Source: Boletus sp. NGJ (taxonomy: Eukaryota > Basidiomycota > Agaricomycetes > Boletales > Boletaceae). From it: 64,000 bases of DNA. Made by a program: the position numbers and the translations under genes. Below the pieces are notes generated by a model. The model was not told the DNA's origin, did no database searches, and was given only the letters and a program-made list of their open reading frames with translations. This document shows, piece after piece, positions 1 to 11,400 of the stretch (within the stretch, counting starts at the first letter, position 1; every line of letters begins with the position of its first letter). The stretch spans positions 62,001 to 126,000 of the forward strand of contig JAGTXK010000055.1 in assembly GCA_019096195.1 (NCBI GenBank), written 5' to 3'.

Positions 1-448
1 GGACAAAAGAGAGAAAATTTAATTACGCAGTAACTACTCTTGAGGCTGCACGGACAGTCCGTATAGGGGAGGAAGATGATTCGACAAGTCTACCCCGACC
101 AAGTTGCCTATTTTCAGATGATGATCCCCTACCCGAGATTCGGGTTCATCGCCGACTACTCCTCGCACCCGTCGGCTCCCCTCTAGCAGAATTCTCGTGT
201 ATACAAGAACTTGTCAGTGTCCTGATCGACATCATCGAGAGTGAGTGCGATTATCGCTGTGTTGCAAGAATCGACCGTCCTGATATCAAGTGACGATCAG
301 TCCACAAGATACTCCTTGATTGCGGTATTCTCCATCGGGATATCAGCATCAACAATATCTTGATGTCTGCTGGTGGTCCCCGGCCAATTCGGGAGAAGGA
401 TACGGAGAAGCTGGAGCGTCTCTCCGAAAGAGAAAATATCATACTGGA
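1..448 (+). repeat. Direct repeat copy 1 (FunK1 kinase segment), cut by window edge
   Basis: This stretch is the same as 3569-4016 at a constant offset of 3568. I compared both copies by eye and found a single difference, A at 288 against C at 3856, which falls inside an intron. Identity stops abruptly after base 448 (and 4016). The left limit is unknown because the copy runs off the window. Near-identity in intron as well as exon shows a recent segmental duplication or gene conversion at DNA level, not a retrocopy. Confidence 0.95.
1..448 (+). pseudogene. FunK1-type protein kinase fragment, truncated at both ends
   Basis: The fragment carries the N-lobe/C-lobe transition of a fungal FunK1 kinase (Pfam FunK1 family, expanded in agaricomycetes). 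One exon reads from the window edge to about 240 with the strand segment PVGSPLAEF. A likely 61-nt intron follows (GTGAGT after 240, acceptor CAG before 309). The next exon carries the catalytic loop H-R-D-I-S-I-N-N-I-L at about 332-361. The activation segment and everything after it are missing, because the sequence switches at 448/449 to a different kinase family. It cannot encode a whole kinase domain. The 5' part may lie upstream of the window, but the 3' truncation is real. Family assignment is confident from the catalytic loop and the matching region in the second copy. Confidence 0.8.
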
Positions 449-1690
449 GTCTTTGGCGAGTTTGTCGACAACTGTAAGACTATCGAAATCACTCCTGACG
501 ACTACACTTTTGCAATCGACCTCACGAACACGATGTCCGGCTTGTATGACAACGAAGCGGCGCGTTTTCAAGCGGTTGAAGAGACATTTAAGCGATACGG
601 GATCCAGTTTACTGATTCCAAAGTCAACGGCAAATTTGTGGTGGCGCAAATATGTCCACCAACGGACATCGCTACGTGATCGCCAAATTTAAGAACGAAG
701 TTGGTAGCACGTTAGACGAGCCGTACTTCGAGTCTATACTATACTATTTGGAGTCCACAAGGGACGCAGCACTCAATTGTCCATGGTTTGCCTTACCATG
801 CTTCCTCCTCGCCATTGCGGGTTAGTCCATTCACCGCTTGTCATTCTTTAGCAAGTTAATTATCTCTTCCTGCAGGACCCAACATCTGGTTTGCTGGTGC
901 GACCTGGAATTTGCGGCCGTCTGTGCAAGCCCTGTCAAGTCCGCTTGCGCTTTATTTCCACTCCAGCGATACCTGGCCGCCTTTCGTAAAGCTACCGAAA
1001 CGCTCGAGGAGTATTACGATGATCAGCAGTTGAATCAGTTGAAAACCGATTATCGCGCTATCAAACCAGCCCCTCCGCACCTGTTCCCATACCCAACAAA
1101 GTATAAATTCCAGGACGAGGAAATCAGATTCCACTACAAGAGGCAGCAACACAAGGACAAGCTCGTCTTTTTCGGAATCGAACGTGACGGGCATATCGGC
1201 CCTATCTGCATTAAATTCGTTCGAACGTATTCACGCGAAGCTCATGATTACTTTGCATCGTTGGGATGTGCTCCGGCCTTACGAGGGTTCGAAAAGCTTC
1301 CTGGCGGATGGATGATGGTGGTCATGGACAAGCTCTCGGATGAGTTCGAAACACTGTGTTACCGCATCTCGTCTCTCCCTGGATTTGTCTTTGGTGACAT
1401 GTTGGCGAAACTCAAGGAGTTTCATGCTGCTGGCTATGTCCATGGTGACCTCCGCGACGTGAATATCATGGTGTCGAAATCAGACAAGAAGCGGTTCACG
1501 ATTATGCACTTTGACTAGGCAGGAAAGCAGGGGGAGGCGCGGTACCCAGATCTTGTGGATCATAAAGGAACAAAGAGGCCAGCAGGTGCACGATTCGGGA
1601 AGGAGATTTTGGCTAATTATGACTTGTTCATGCTAGAATACATCAATCGAGCAAGGATAATTAGGTCTACTTATCAGGATGTATGATTTT
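449..1690 (+). pseudogene. Second kinase-like family gene (HGDLRD loop), decayed
   Basis: From 449 the sequence belongs to an agaricomycete kinase-like family unrelated in detail to FunK1. Segments, in different frames, read FAIDLTNTMSGLYD, then a stretch ending LPCFLLAIAG before a GTTAGT..CAG intron at about 823-874, then PNIWFAGATWNLRP. A long frame at 1000-1518 holds the N-lobe IKFVRTYS, the hinge GGWMMVVMDKL and the loop H-G-D-L-R-D-V-N-I-M-V at about 1441-1473. The metal-binding segment reads HFD and is followed at once by TAG (1516-1518), where relatives have an aromatic residue and then A-G-K. The frame after the stop still reads AGKQGEARYPDLVDHKG and later NYDLFMLEYI, so the family C-terminus is present but cut off. 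The 5' end is missing at the 448/449 junction. Confidence 0.7.
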
Positions 1691-2355
1691 CAAAGGCCCG
1701 AGCATCGCGTCGACCAAAGGCGTTCTCGTAGAGATGGCCGTCGAGAATGAGGAACGTGTCGGTGCGTGCGCCTCAGTCATCCCCATCGATCTCGTGCTCA
1801 TCTCCAACAATGCAATGAAGGAGTAAACAGTGGAGGGTCTGTAACACGCTCTTTCACCCTTTCCCTCGTCTCAGAGTGGATCAAGCAGCGTCCGTCATCT
1901 CTCTTGCAGGCTCCGTGCTCCACATTTCCTTCTTCCCTATAGCGCCGAATTGATTCCTCTCTCCCTGGCCGAACTCGCTCGTCGTGGATAAGGTGGTGCA
2001 TGCGTCGTTGAATCGCTCGGTGCTGCACGCGTGCTTGCGGTTCTTTCTCGGTGTTAAAGTGGGGGGTCCGAGATCATGGCGAGATTGAGTCATGGCGTAC
2101 AACTTGATGTGACTCGAGTCCAGCAAAGGTTGCCGTGCGGTTGCCACTTGTGGCTGTGCTCGCCGCGTCTTCTGAATCATTTGAGTCATGTTGGGACACC
2201 CTCTTCGCGTAAGTATTCATGCACGGACTGAATTCTAGGTCAGCCTCGTGCCCCTTTGCCGCTCTACTTAGAACGGTACTCGCCCTACCTTTTTATGCAT
2301 TGTGCGCGGCGCATGTTACTAGTCAGTTTTACTGTCGAGTCTCAGCACGGTCACC
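1691..2355. other. Intergenic, no gene seen
   Basis: Short frames on both strands overlap without any recognisable domain or convincing splice pattern. The stretch separates the decayed kinase-like pseudogene from the start region of the FunK1 locus. Confidence 0.5.
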
Positions 2356-3568
2356 ATGCCAAATCCCTCTGAATCCACTCCTCCTCATCGCAGCGCAATC
2401 ACATCCGTGACGATGACACCGTTTTGCATGAAAACGGCGTCTGTCTCTACTTCTGCGACGGTTTACCTTGTGGTGGCTCTTAATGAAGACCTTGCCAACG
2501 AGTTGGAAGGTGTCACTATCAGGGAAAAAGACGAGTCCCAGCCTAAAAACCATGATATCGTTCCAGAGTTCCTCACGTTTGAAACAAGGCGACATCCAGC
2601 TTTACGACAATGGTTCGAAGCGTTGGCAGCCTATGGTGATGCCTCAAATTCTTCGGGCTAGTGGTTTGATACCAAGTTCGCCTAGCATGGTACGAACTAG
2701 GAACTTGAAGCAAGCCGTGGGGCAGGAAAGGAGGAAGCAATCTTTGCCACCTACGGCAAAGGGGGAGGAGAAGAAGCAGGACTTTACTATCGCAAGGACG
2801 ATCGAGGGATCGCACACAGAGCGTACCTACCTGCCAAAGCCTGGTTCGGAGGAGAAGACGGTGGCAAATTGGCTCAATGCCATCATCGCTTCCCTTCGAT
2901 CCCTAGATCAAGGCTCTTCAAGTTCCTCTCACTCGCTGCTGGAGGGCCCACTGGTAAGAACGTGGTTACAGTCCACACGCGCACAATGCCGTTGGTCTGC
3001 GGAATTTTCAATGAAACCCATCTCAGGGACGGACCTGGTGTTGAAACCTGATCAGTATTCATGGCAAAACGTCGTGTCTGTCCTCGAGCTCACCTCTGAA
3101 CATTTTTCCTCTTGCTTGTGTCTTCAGATCACGAGAAAAGCCTGTGGTGCTTCCGCACAACTTGATCGTCGTTTCGTCATCATATTGACACTTGCCAATC
3201 AACCCCCCCGCCTTCATCTCTTTCACTCGCGCTGGTGTTCGCTCACCCGCGCGGGTCCAATATCCACTTCCATCTCAATCTGCCTGTCCGTGCACTCGAC
3301 ACTTTGACCCTCGGGCGCCTTGAACACTGCTTCTCCCCTACCATCTCTCGGATGAATACAAATTGTCGGCGCTCTCGTTTGACAATCCAAGCAGCCGAGA
3401 AAACGAACAATACCACACCTGTACTATTCAACACCGAGATGATCCGCGGAAGAGCTACCGTATGTTTTCTTGTCGACGACACTGATCGCAACGTCGGCAA
3501 GCGATACGTTGTCAAGGACTCCTGGACCTACACCGGGCGGGCGACAACTGAAGAGGAAATGTTGGAGA

Positions 3569-4016
3569 GGACAAAAGAGAGAAAATTTAATTACGCAGTA
3601 ACTACTCTTGAGGCTGCACGGACAGTCCGTATAGGGGAGGAAGATGATTCGACAAGTCTACCCCGACCAAGTTGCCTATTTTCAGATGATGATCCCCTAC
3701 CCGAGATTCGGGTTCATCGCCGACTACTCCTCGCACCCGTCGGCTCCCCTCTAGCAGAATTCTCGTGTATACAAGAACTTGTCAGTGTCCTGATCGACAT
3801 CATCGAGAGTGAGTGCGATTATCGCTGTGTTGCAAGAATCGACCGTCCTGATATCCAGTGACGATCAGTCCACAAGATACTCCTTGATTGCGGTATTCTC
3901 CATCGGGATATCAGCATCAACAATATCTTGATGTCTGCTGGTGGTCCCCGGCCAATTCGGGAGAAGGATACGGAGAAGCTGGAGCGTCTCTCCGAAAGAG
4001 AAAATATCATACTGGA
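3569..4016 (+). repeat. Direct repeat copy 2 inside the FunK1 locus
   Basis: Partner of 1-448 (one mismatch, offset 3568). In this copy the flanks on both sides continue the FunK1 gene, so it is likely the parental location. The 3' limit at 4016 coincides with a frame change in the FunK1 coding sequence. Confidence 0.95.
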
Positions 4017-4544
4017 AACGTGGATTTCGCCGTGGTCTCCTCATCAATCTCGACTGTGCCAGATCTATCGATGGATCGAGTGCAGGCACATCGCAAGGTG
4101 AACGAACGGTACGTATGGCAATACTCTGTCGTTCACCCTACTCATCGCCTATCAAGGGTCTGATCCCCTTCATGGCGTTTGATACCCTGGTGTGGGTATG
4201 CAAAGCAGGCAGGGGCTACTGTCCACGAACCTAGACATGATCTCGAATCCATCATCTACGTCCTCGCTTGGTTTTGTGTTCTCTATCGACACCCCAGCGA
4301 TCCAGATCGTCAACCCCGTTCCGTAGAGAGCGCGTGCTTGCATGCGTGGGTACTACCAGGACGGAAGTACTACTACAAGCAGGAGCCTCCAGACCCTCGG
4401 GTGTGTCAAGGCTAGCGAAACCTCGACCCTGACCCCGGTGAACCAATTTACGAGCTACTTCGAAGGTCTCAAAAAGCCTGTGCGATTACTCTATCAAGCT
4501 TTTGGCCGAAAGCCGTATGCTTGACGGACCTCCCCTGTCACCCA

Positions 4545-4716
4545 CGACTCTGTAAAGACGATTCTTCTCGACGCCTTCTTCGATCAGCAACCAGATCCAC
4601 AGTCTGATATGAAGCTATGGGCCGAACTGCCGACTCTGTAGAGATAATTCATCTCGACGCCCTCTTTGACGTGCAGGAACCAGAACCCAACGTTGACAAT
4701 GTTATGGATGCCCTCT
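4545..4716 (+). repeat. Imperfect 86-bp tandem repeat at the FunK1 3' end
   Basis: Two units, 4545-4630 and 4631-4716, start CGACTCTGTA and share most of their first 40 bases, then drift. Each encodes the same acidic tail in its own frame: DSVKTILLDAFFDQQPDP in the first, DSVEIIHLDALFDVQEPEP in the second. Since 86 is not a multiple of three, the units are in different frames, so only one can be the translated C-terminus. The second ends at TAG after NVMDAL. Confidence 0.65.
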
Positions 4717-5496
4717 AGATGCCGAAGCTCGAGGCCGGGGTGAAGCGCAAACTGCGGGGTGGGGTACATACGACGAAACAAGCACGTCCCTGTCATTCGT
4801 AGAAATGACTGTCCCGTCACGGTTACATGTAACATACATCACACCTTGATCCCTTTTTCTTGTTCTGTGCTGTATGTAAGGTCTTTACATGGGCTGCGTA
4901 GGACAAGCACATTCTGATTGGCAGGTCGAGCCTTTGACGGTACGCTGACTAAGCAGCGTTATAGTTCGTGGAAATTTGTCCTAATTGTTTTTTGTTCATT
5001 GCATCGTTCATTCAACATCGCAACGTAGGGCTTTGTTCTGGTGAGTCAAAAATAAATTTTTGTGAGGAAGGCCCTGCCAGTCTTCCTCTTGCTTTTTCCT
5101 CGGATGAACACCTTCTCAGACCTGTTCTGCCATACCCTCGTGGAGACACAATTTATATTGCCTTTTTATTTCTGACATGCACTTGTTTTCGACGCTATCA
5201 TAGAGCTCGTACTGACACGTTTGTTGAACAGAGAGGATGCTGAGATGAACTTGAGGCTGCAGCTGGTGGTTGTTCACTCAATCGGCAGGCTCGGACGACG
5301 CTGGTAAAGGCGCGTGCAGCAGCGACGACGGTACCGACCAATACCTGTTCTCTGTTCTAACTTGAACGTACTCGATCCATTCATAAATTGAAGGACATAG
5401 CTATAGTAGTACTGTACTACATTCACAACAAGACGTACAAATCTATGCTAATAATGGTACATTCCAGGTCGTGCATCAGAGTTAAATTGAAACACT
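4717..5496. other. Intergenic between FunK1 locus and giant gene 3' end
   Basis: About 780 bp without a recognisable gene. It holds the presumed 3' untranslated region of the giant minus-strand gene on its right side. Confidence 0.5.
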
Positions 5497-8400
5497 TTAC
5501 AAAACATTGAAATCGTCTTCAGACAGTACCCGTCCATCAAGAACCTTCCCCATGTGCGTCAATGCAAAGCGCATGCCTTTCCTGCGAAGGCCCATCAACG
5601 TCCTCACCGAAGCCATCGGCGTACGTTGGAACGTGTCCATGGTGGTCTGCAAGTGCCTTGGCCGATTCCTCGGCGAGATGAACCCGTCGGGCCCAACCGT
5701 GATGCCCTCTTTGCCTTGTAGATCCCTTGCATACACGCAAAGGAAACGACACAACCGGATGTACGTCTCGTAGTCCTTCAAGTACAACTGCCCAGCAAAC
5801 ACGTTCAACTGATCCATAAGAAGCCGAGGAGGTGTCCACTCGGTGGTGGGAACGGCGAGGATGCTGTATAAAGTAAGGTCGTCGCATGGTTTCATGGACT
5901 TGGTGATGCGGGGTGTGTACAGATGGAGGTGAACATTGTTGCTCGACTTGATACGCGGTAGCAAGAGGTTGACTTCCCAAGGGCTCAGAATGACGAGCAC
6001 TTCGTTGTGATCTCTTTTTCCAGAAACAACCCACTGAACGGGGCGCAGGTACCCGTCCAAGTTTCCGGACGAGCTGACGGTCTCCTGAAAGTCCGTTGTC
6101 GTCAACACGAATGGACTCCAAACATGCGCCTCGTTGGTAGCTGCAGAAGTAGCATTAAGTGTCTCAAAAGCTGGACGGAAAGCTGTGGTGTTTGGAAGAA
6201 TGACGCCTGTCATTACAAAGGCAATAACGTCTGGATGGAGTGAATGGCTGGGCGGTAGCACCCTCGGGGGTCGCTCCACTTGTCGTTCGCGTTCAGCTTC
6301 ATGAGTGACCTCTCGTTCTTGTTCTTCATCCATGCTCACATCGCGGAGTGAGAAAATCCCGAGTTCGGTACAATGTTGGCGAATGTTTGAAGCGGTCAAC
6401 AAGGCCGCAGAGTTCAAAGTGTTGTGGGGCCCATAGAGAACTTCCAACCTCTTGGCTTCCGGCTGGAGCCACTTTTCCGAAAGCGCTTTCGAGGACAGCT
6501 CGTTCCCGCAGAAGCTGGTCCAAGCAGCATATCGGGATGTATGATCCATCCCTTGTTGTGCCCAATGAGGCGCTCGCTGCTGAATATCGTCGCATGTCTC
6601 ATGTATAGCCCACTGTAGGATATCCATGGTGTCGATGACGTGCAAAGCATCTCTGTCTTTGCCAGCCACAGAGCGGATACGCCGATCAACTTCGAGAGGT
6701 GCGAAGAACATGATAGAATGACCGTAACCGAGCATCCGCATCCGCATGCAACCTACGCGCGCCAAACAGTTAAATTAGTGGAACGAAATGGCGTACCTCT
6801 ACATACCTTGAACCAAACGATCTTTGGTCACTTTGGGGCCCAGCGTGACGGCGGCGCGGAATCCGCCTGGAAACTTGATGTCGGTACCACGTGTGTGAGC
6901 ATCGTCGAGGTATACGACGCATTGATCCAACTGCTGCGCGAATGGTGACGAAATCAGAAGCTGTGTACTTCCGTCTCGTGTGCGCACTGTCAACTCGTCA
7001 TCCTCGTTGAAATAGATGGCAGCAGAAGCATCTGGGTTGATGTTTAACCATGCTTTAGCCAGCTCATCGTTATGAAGATCGAGCATTTGAGCACCGACAT
7101 CCAACAGGACGCGGATCTCGGGCTGCTGGGCAACCAAGATCTCGAGGAATTCATGTGTGGTCCGTCGCTCGCCCTTCTCTTTGGTTATGCACATATAGTG
7201 CTTGTTCTCCGGCTGGAGTAGATATGACAGAACCTTCGCATTGGTCCCTCGCTGATGATCGGGATCGCGTTGAGTGACGTGTAAGGGGTATTAGATATTG
7301 ACCATCATTTGTTCCCGAAAATCCTAGAAAAAGGTTGAGCAAGCTAGCTCGGCGATCTAGTAACCTAATTTTCGACTCACCAGTCAGTAGACGGTCCTTC
7401 TTCTCTGCCAAGTCCCATCCTGAACAGGACAATTTTGAAGGAAATTCTTTTGCTTCTTTCGGAAACACGACACTTGAAAGGTAGAAATCAACTGTTGCCC
7501 GATTCCGCGAGAACAGAGAAACCAGAAACTCGTCCCACTGCTCAGATGACTTGATGTTGATGCCACTTAGGGTCCGCAGATTTTCTGGCATAGCAGAACC
7601 GCACTCTTGAACCCAGAGATCGTAATCCACAGATGGGTCGTCCTGTTTCAACAAAATTTCAAAAGAAATCCTCAGCTGTTTTTCGCTGAGGCCACCGTAG
7701 TAATACGACAGGCAGGTGAGGATGATGGAAACATCCGGATGTCCAAACTCAGCCCTTTGTGCTGGGATGTCTTTTGCTCTGTAAGGGACTGCAAGCATGC
7801 TGCGCGTTGGATGAAGGCCATAATCTACCCGCCACCGTCGCTCCCTGAAAGCAAACAAGAGAATATCGGTGGCCAAGAGGCCGCGCAGCAGTAGAAGACC
7901 ACCCCACAGAGGGGTCTGCTGACAGTACTCCTTTACCAATTGGACACTTTCGGGAGGGACATTGGCACAAGATATAAAGCTTCGAATCGCCTCCTTGAGG
8001 GCCGAGCAGAGCTGTCCAAAGCTGAAGTTCGGAAGCGGACCATCCATAACATCTTGCGCTATCCGTGAGATTAACTCTTGACCAGCGTCTGCATGCAAGA
8101 TGCGAAGGCGGGGGAATGATCCGGGCGGACCGCGCTCGTACTCTACACCAAGCGGGAAAAGCTCTTGAAGGGAAGACGCATGTTTGCTTACGAGACTGAG
8201 AACTTGTTCCGTGGTGGTCCATCGTTCAGGGAAACCTTCCATATGTTGTTGATCGCCAATGGTGTATACCAGCTGATACCGAACGTGAAGGACCTCGTCG
8301 CTCTCGTCCAGAATATCTCGTGAATGAGAATGGAGCCACTTCTGAAGCTGCAGTAACAGGTTTGCCAGTTGACTGTCTTCTGCCTGGAGCAGCTGGTTCT

Positions 8401-11400
8401 CCACGCTCACCAGCCTGAGCGACAAAACGTGCTCCGGTTGGACGACAAGAATCCCGCGCTCCTTCATGCATTCCGACATGAGGTCATGAAGCGCAGCCAC
8501 TTCCTGACAATCGACCTCGAGGGAACGAGAGAATGGGATGAAGTATATTCGCCTATTAACAAGTCCGCCGAGGCGATCCGCAAGAAGGTGGAACATCTGC
8601 GCCGTCAACGCTTTCGGGACAATGATGCGGACGAGCTGATCACCATCGGCAAGAGCAACAACAACGATAGGGACGATCACGGACGACTTCCCCTCGCCAA
8701 TACTAAGTTGCATGACCGTATTATTACCCGAGCATGGGGTGATCATCTCGTTGGCAACGTCAGCTTGAACGCGACGAACCAAAAAGTTGCCTTGGAGCTG
8801 ACGTGGGCGAAGGGTGTCGCGTCAGCTGGTATATACATCCATGACACGGGAAACACACCTGAATAAGTAGCCAGTCTGGATGTGCTTCAGCGTTCCAACC
8901 GTCGCATCCTTCGTTCTGCAGCTCCCTGCGGAGCTCTTCCTGAAGATTGTCGAGGTGTAGTCGAAGCAATCTTCGCGCACGTTGTAGTTCGAGCGCGAGT
9001 AGAGACAACCTCGTGAGACATCTCTTCCACTCGTCGGAGAGTACGATAGGTGAATTAGACGCAAGGGACCGAAAAAGTGCATCTGGAGTGACGCGCGGCC
9101 ATTGGCCCGACTGCTCAAGAGCTTGTTCACTCTGGCTCCTCGGGCCCAGATGCTGCCTAAGATAGCGAATAGCCTTAATGTAGTTGGCTCTGCACCGATC
9201 ATAGTGTGCCAAAAGTGTCTCGGGGGTAGGCAACTCCATTACTCCGTGAGCTACAAGAGATATCTCGCTTTCAAAGCATTCTGCACTGGCGCGGAGGGCC
9301 AAGGCGTATCGTCGCTGGAATGGATTTTCTGCGTTCGCCTCAGCTGCAGTAACCAGTTGGTGCAACGGGGCGGAACCAGAGAGCGAGGTATTCCCAGCAT
9401 CGGGAGTGTATCGGGGCAATCTATCATGCACTTGTAAAGATGGAGCAGGTCTGGCGAATAACCGGTCCACCGTAAATGACCACGGGATGCCACAAGATGG
9501 GATGTTTTGTGATGGATCGAAGGAGTATTGAAGAGTGGGGGTTGGGAAACCCTGGGAGTGTACGTTGTCCAGGATCCTTTGAACACGAGTGAGGTGCTCT
9601 TTAAGTTTGAGATTGCGATAACAACTGGAGAAGAGGCTCTGGACCTTGGATGTCAAATTCGCCACATCATACAACCTAGCGTTGAGCGAGCACGGTGGGG
9701 GAGTCTCGCATGGCCAAGCGCTCAACAACTGTTGGATGGTTGCATCGGTGTCCGAGTTTAGTCTCTTGTTATACATTTCGAATCGACGTTTTCGCAGGTT
9801 CTGGGAACTTTCGCCAGTTCTCGCAGGTTTTGTGCTTTCAGGGCTACGTTCAAAAGAGCGGGCACAGTCAGAGATATAATTGCGCAGGGTGTACGAGGAG
9901 GGATAAAGTCCTTCTGAGAGATTGTAAGAATCATAGTGCGGTGGATCCTCCAAACGAAACTGCGAATTCGCCGCAAAAGCTACGAATGCGGGGACCAGGT
10001 CGGTGAGCTCCAAATCCTCCGATGAGCCATATGCCATCGCGGGCAGCGAGAAAAGTAATTGAAACCATTGCCTTGCATCGCTGCTTCGCAAGAGGTTGTA
10101 TGCCTTGAGCCAAGTCGATGGAAAATCTGGAGCCAACCACGACCTGTCATATTGGAGAGACAAAGTAGCATCTATAGACGCAGTCCCTGTCCATGATTCC
10201 ATCATGCTCAGTATATTCTTTGGAGTTGAATTGGCGGTCCGGCGGTGAACGACGGTCGCCGCGGTATAAGCACGATGCTCTCCCGAATTAACCTCCACTA
10301 GGTCTCTGGCGGGGTACCGGACATCGAAATCTGCCCCAGAAGGTTGCCCAGAAAACTCGGATGGGGATAAATACGCAGTTCGTAGCGCGCTGCGCTCTAG
10401 CAGGTGATCGTCATGCGATGGAAACGAAGTGTTCGGTGATGGGCTCTTGTGAAACGACCGGACTCTTTCATAGTGTTCCTTGATCCCTTTGGAAACGACG
10501 TACAACTCGTGATGCTGAGAATTCACCGGAAGATCAAGCCACTCCACCTTCTGCATACATCTGAGGTATTTAGGATACCACGTGCGCGAGGGACACATGG
10601 ATGCGATCAGACTCAAGAGCTCCTCATCGCGAGAACTGAACCTCATGATCGACCAGCAGCTGGCTGAACGGAGTATAGACAACGCTTCCTCCGTGCCCGA
10701 CCTGCCTGTAAGCGAATCGGTGCTACACCCGCTGGTAAGAGCGTGCAGGTAAGCACAGTACAGCTTGTTCGTCAAGCTGCCATTTCCTGTCAAGCAGCCC
10801 AGGTCGGTATCGACTCTATAGGTTTGGTACGTGACCCGCTGAAAGGCGGGACCACGCGTATCGATCTCGATGCGAACGTGATGTCCATCCTTCTGGAACG
10901 AAATCGCTCCCTCGGGGACGAGGACACACCGCGGGACAAGTTCGTCGGCGTCGTTAATTTCTCTGAGCTTTGGCCGAAGCACAAGCTGATTGACCAAACC
11001 AAACAGAGTGCCAATAGACTGATCCTTGTCATAAACCATGCCCCGGATGTTGTGAGATTGGAGGTCCTCATCTTCATCGACATAAAATGACAGGCGATAG
11101 CGGGGTAAAACAACGGCTAGTTGCAATGGTGAAGAAGGTTGGTCGGAGTCGTTCGGGGACACGGTGACGAGGAGATTCTGTGGGGCGTCGAGTGGCTTCA
11201 AGAGATCCGATACCATGGCCCAAGATCGGCTTCGGATGTCTATGAGGAGCTCACGGCCATTGCGCACGCGATATTGTCCAGGAATACAATCCATCTTCCA
11301 GTTCTCCGACGAACCCTTCCAAAGGCTGTCGAGGGGGCGGATCTCTATGATGGATGTAGAAAGGTTTAACCAATGAGCATGTCCCTCAATCAATACATCC

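Larger units (their letters stand above)
2356..4716 (+). pseudogene. FunK1-type protein kinase, nearly full length but frame-disrupted
   Basis: This locus contains all parts of a FunK1 kinase. At about 2960-3110 the N-terminal domain reads WSAEFSMKPISG and, further on, WQNVVSVLELTS. Then come QLDRRFVIILTL, the ATP-binding lobe KRYVVKDSW near 3500, and the loop HRDISINNIL near 3900-3930. GLLINLDCA follows near 4034-4062, then GLIPFMAFD, HDLESIIYVLAW and FTSYFEGLKKPVRLL. Plausible introns lie at about 3809-3868 and 4111-4159. The frame changes near 3250, near 4015 and near 4190 without an acceptable intron, so the copy is probably broken. The DFG-equivalent Asp is Asn (L-I-N-L-D), which would remove Mg binding. 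The start is uncertain; 2356 is the first ATG in a coherent frame. The locus could still be transcribed. Confidence 0.65.

Noticed and set aside
8369-8866. 165-codon plus-strand frame inside the giant gene
   Set aside because: It is the antisense shadow of the DUF3638 exon, whose protein motifs are unmistakable on the minus strand.
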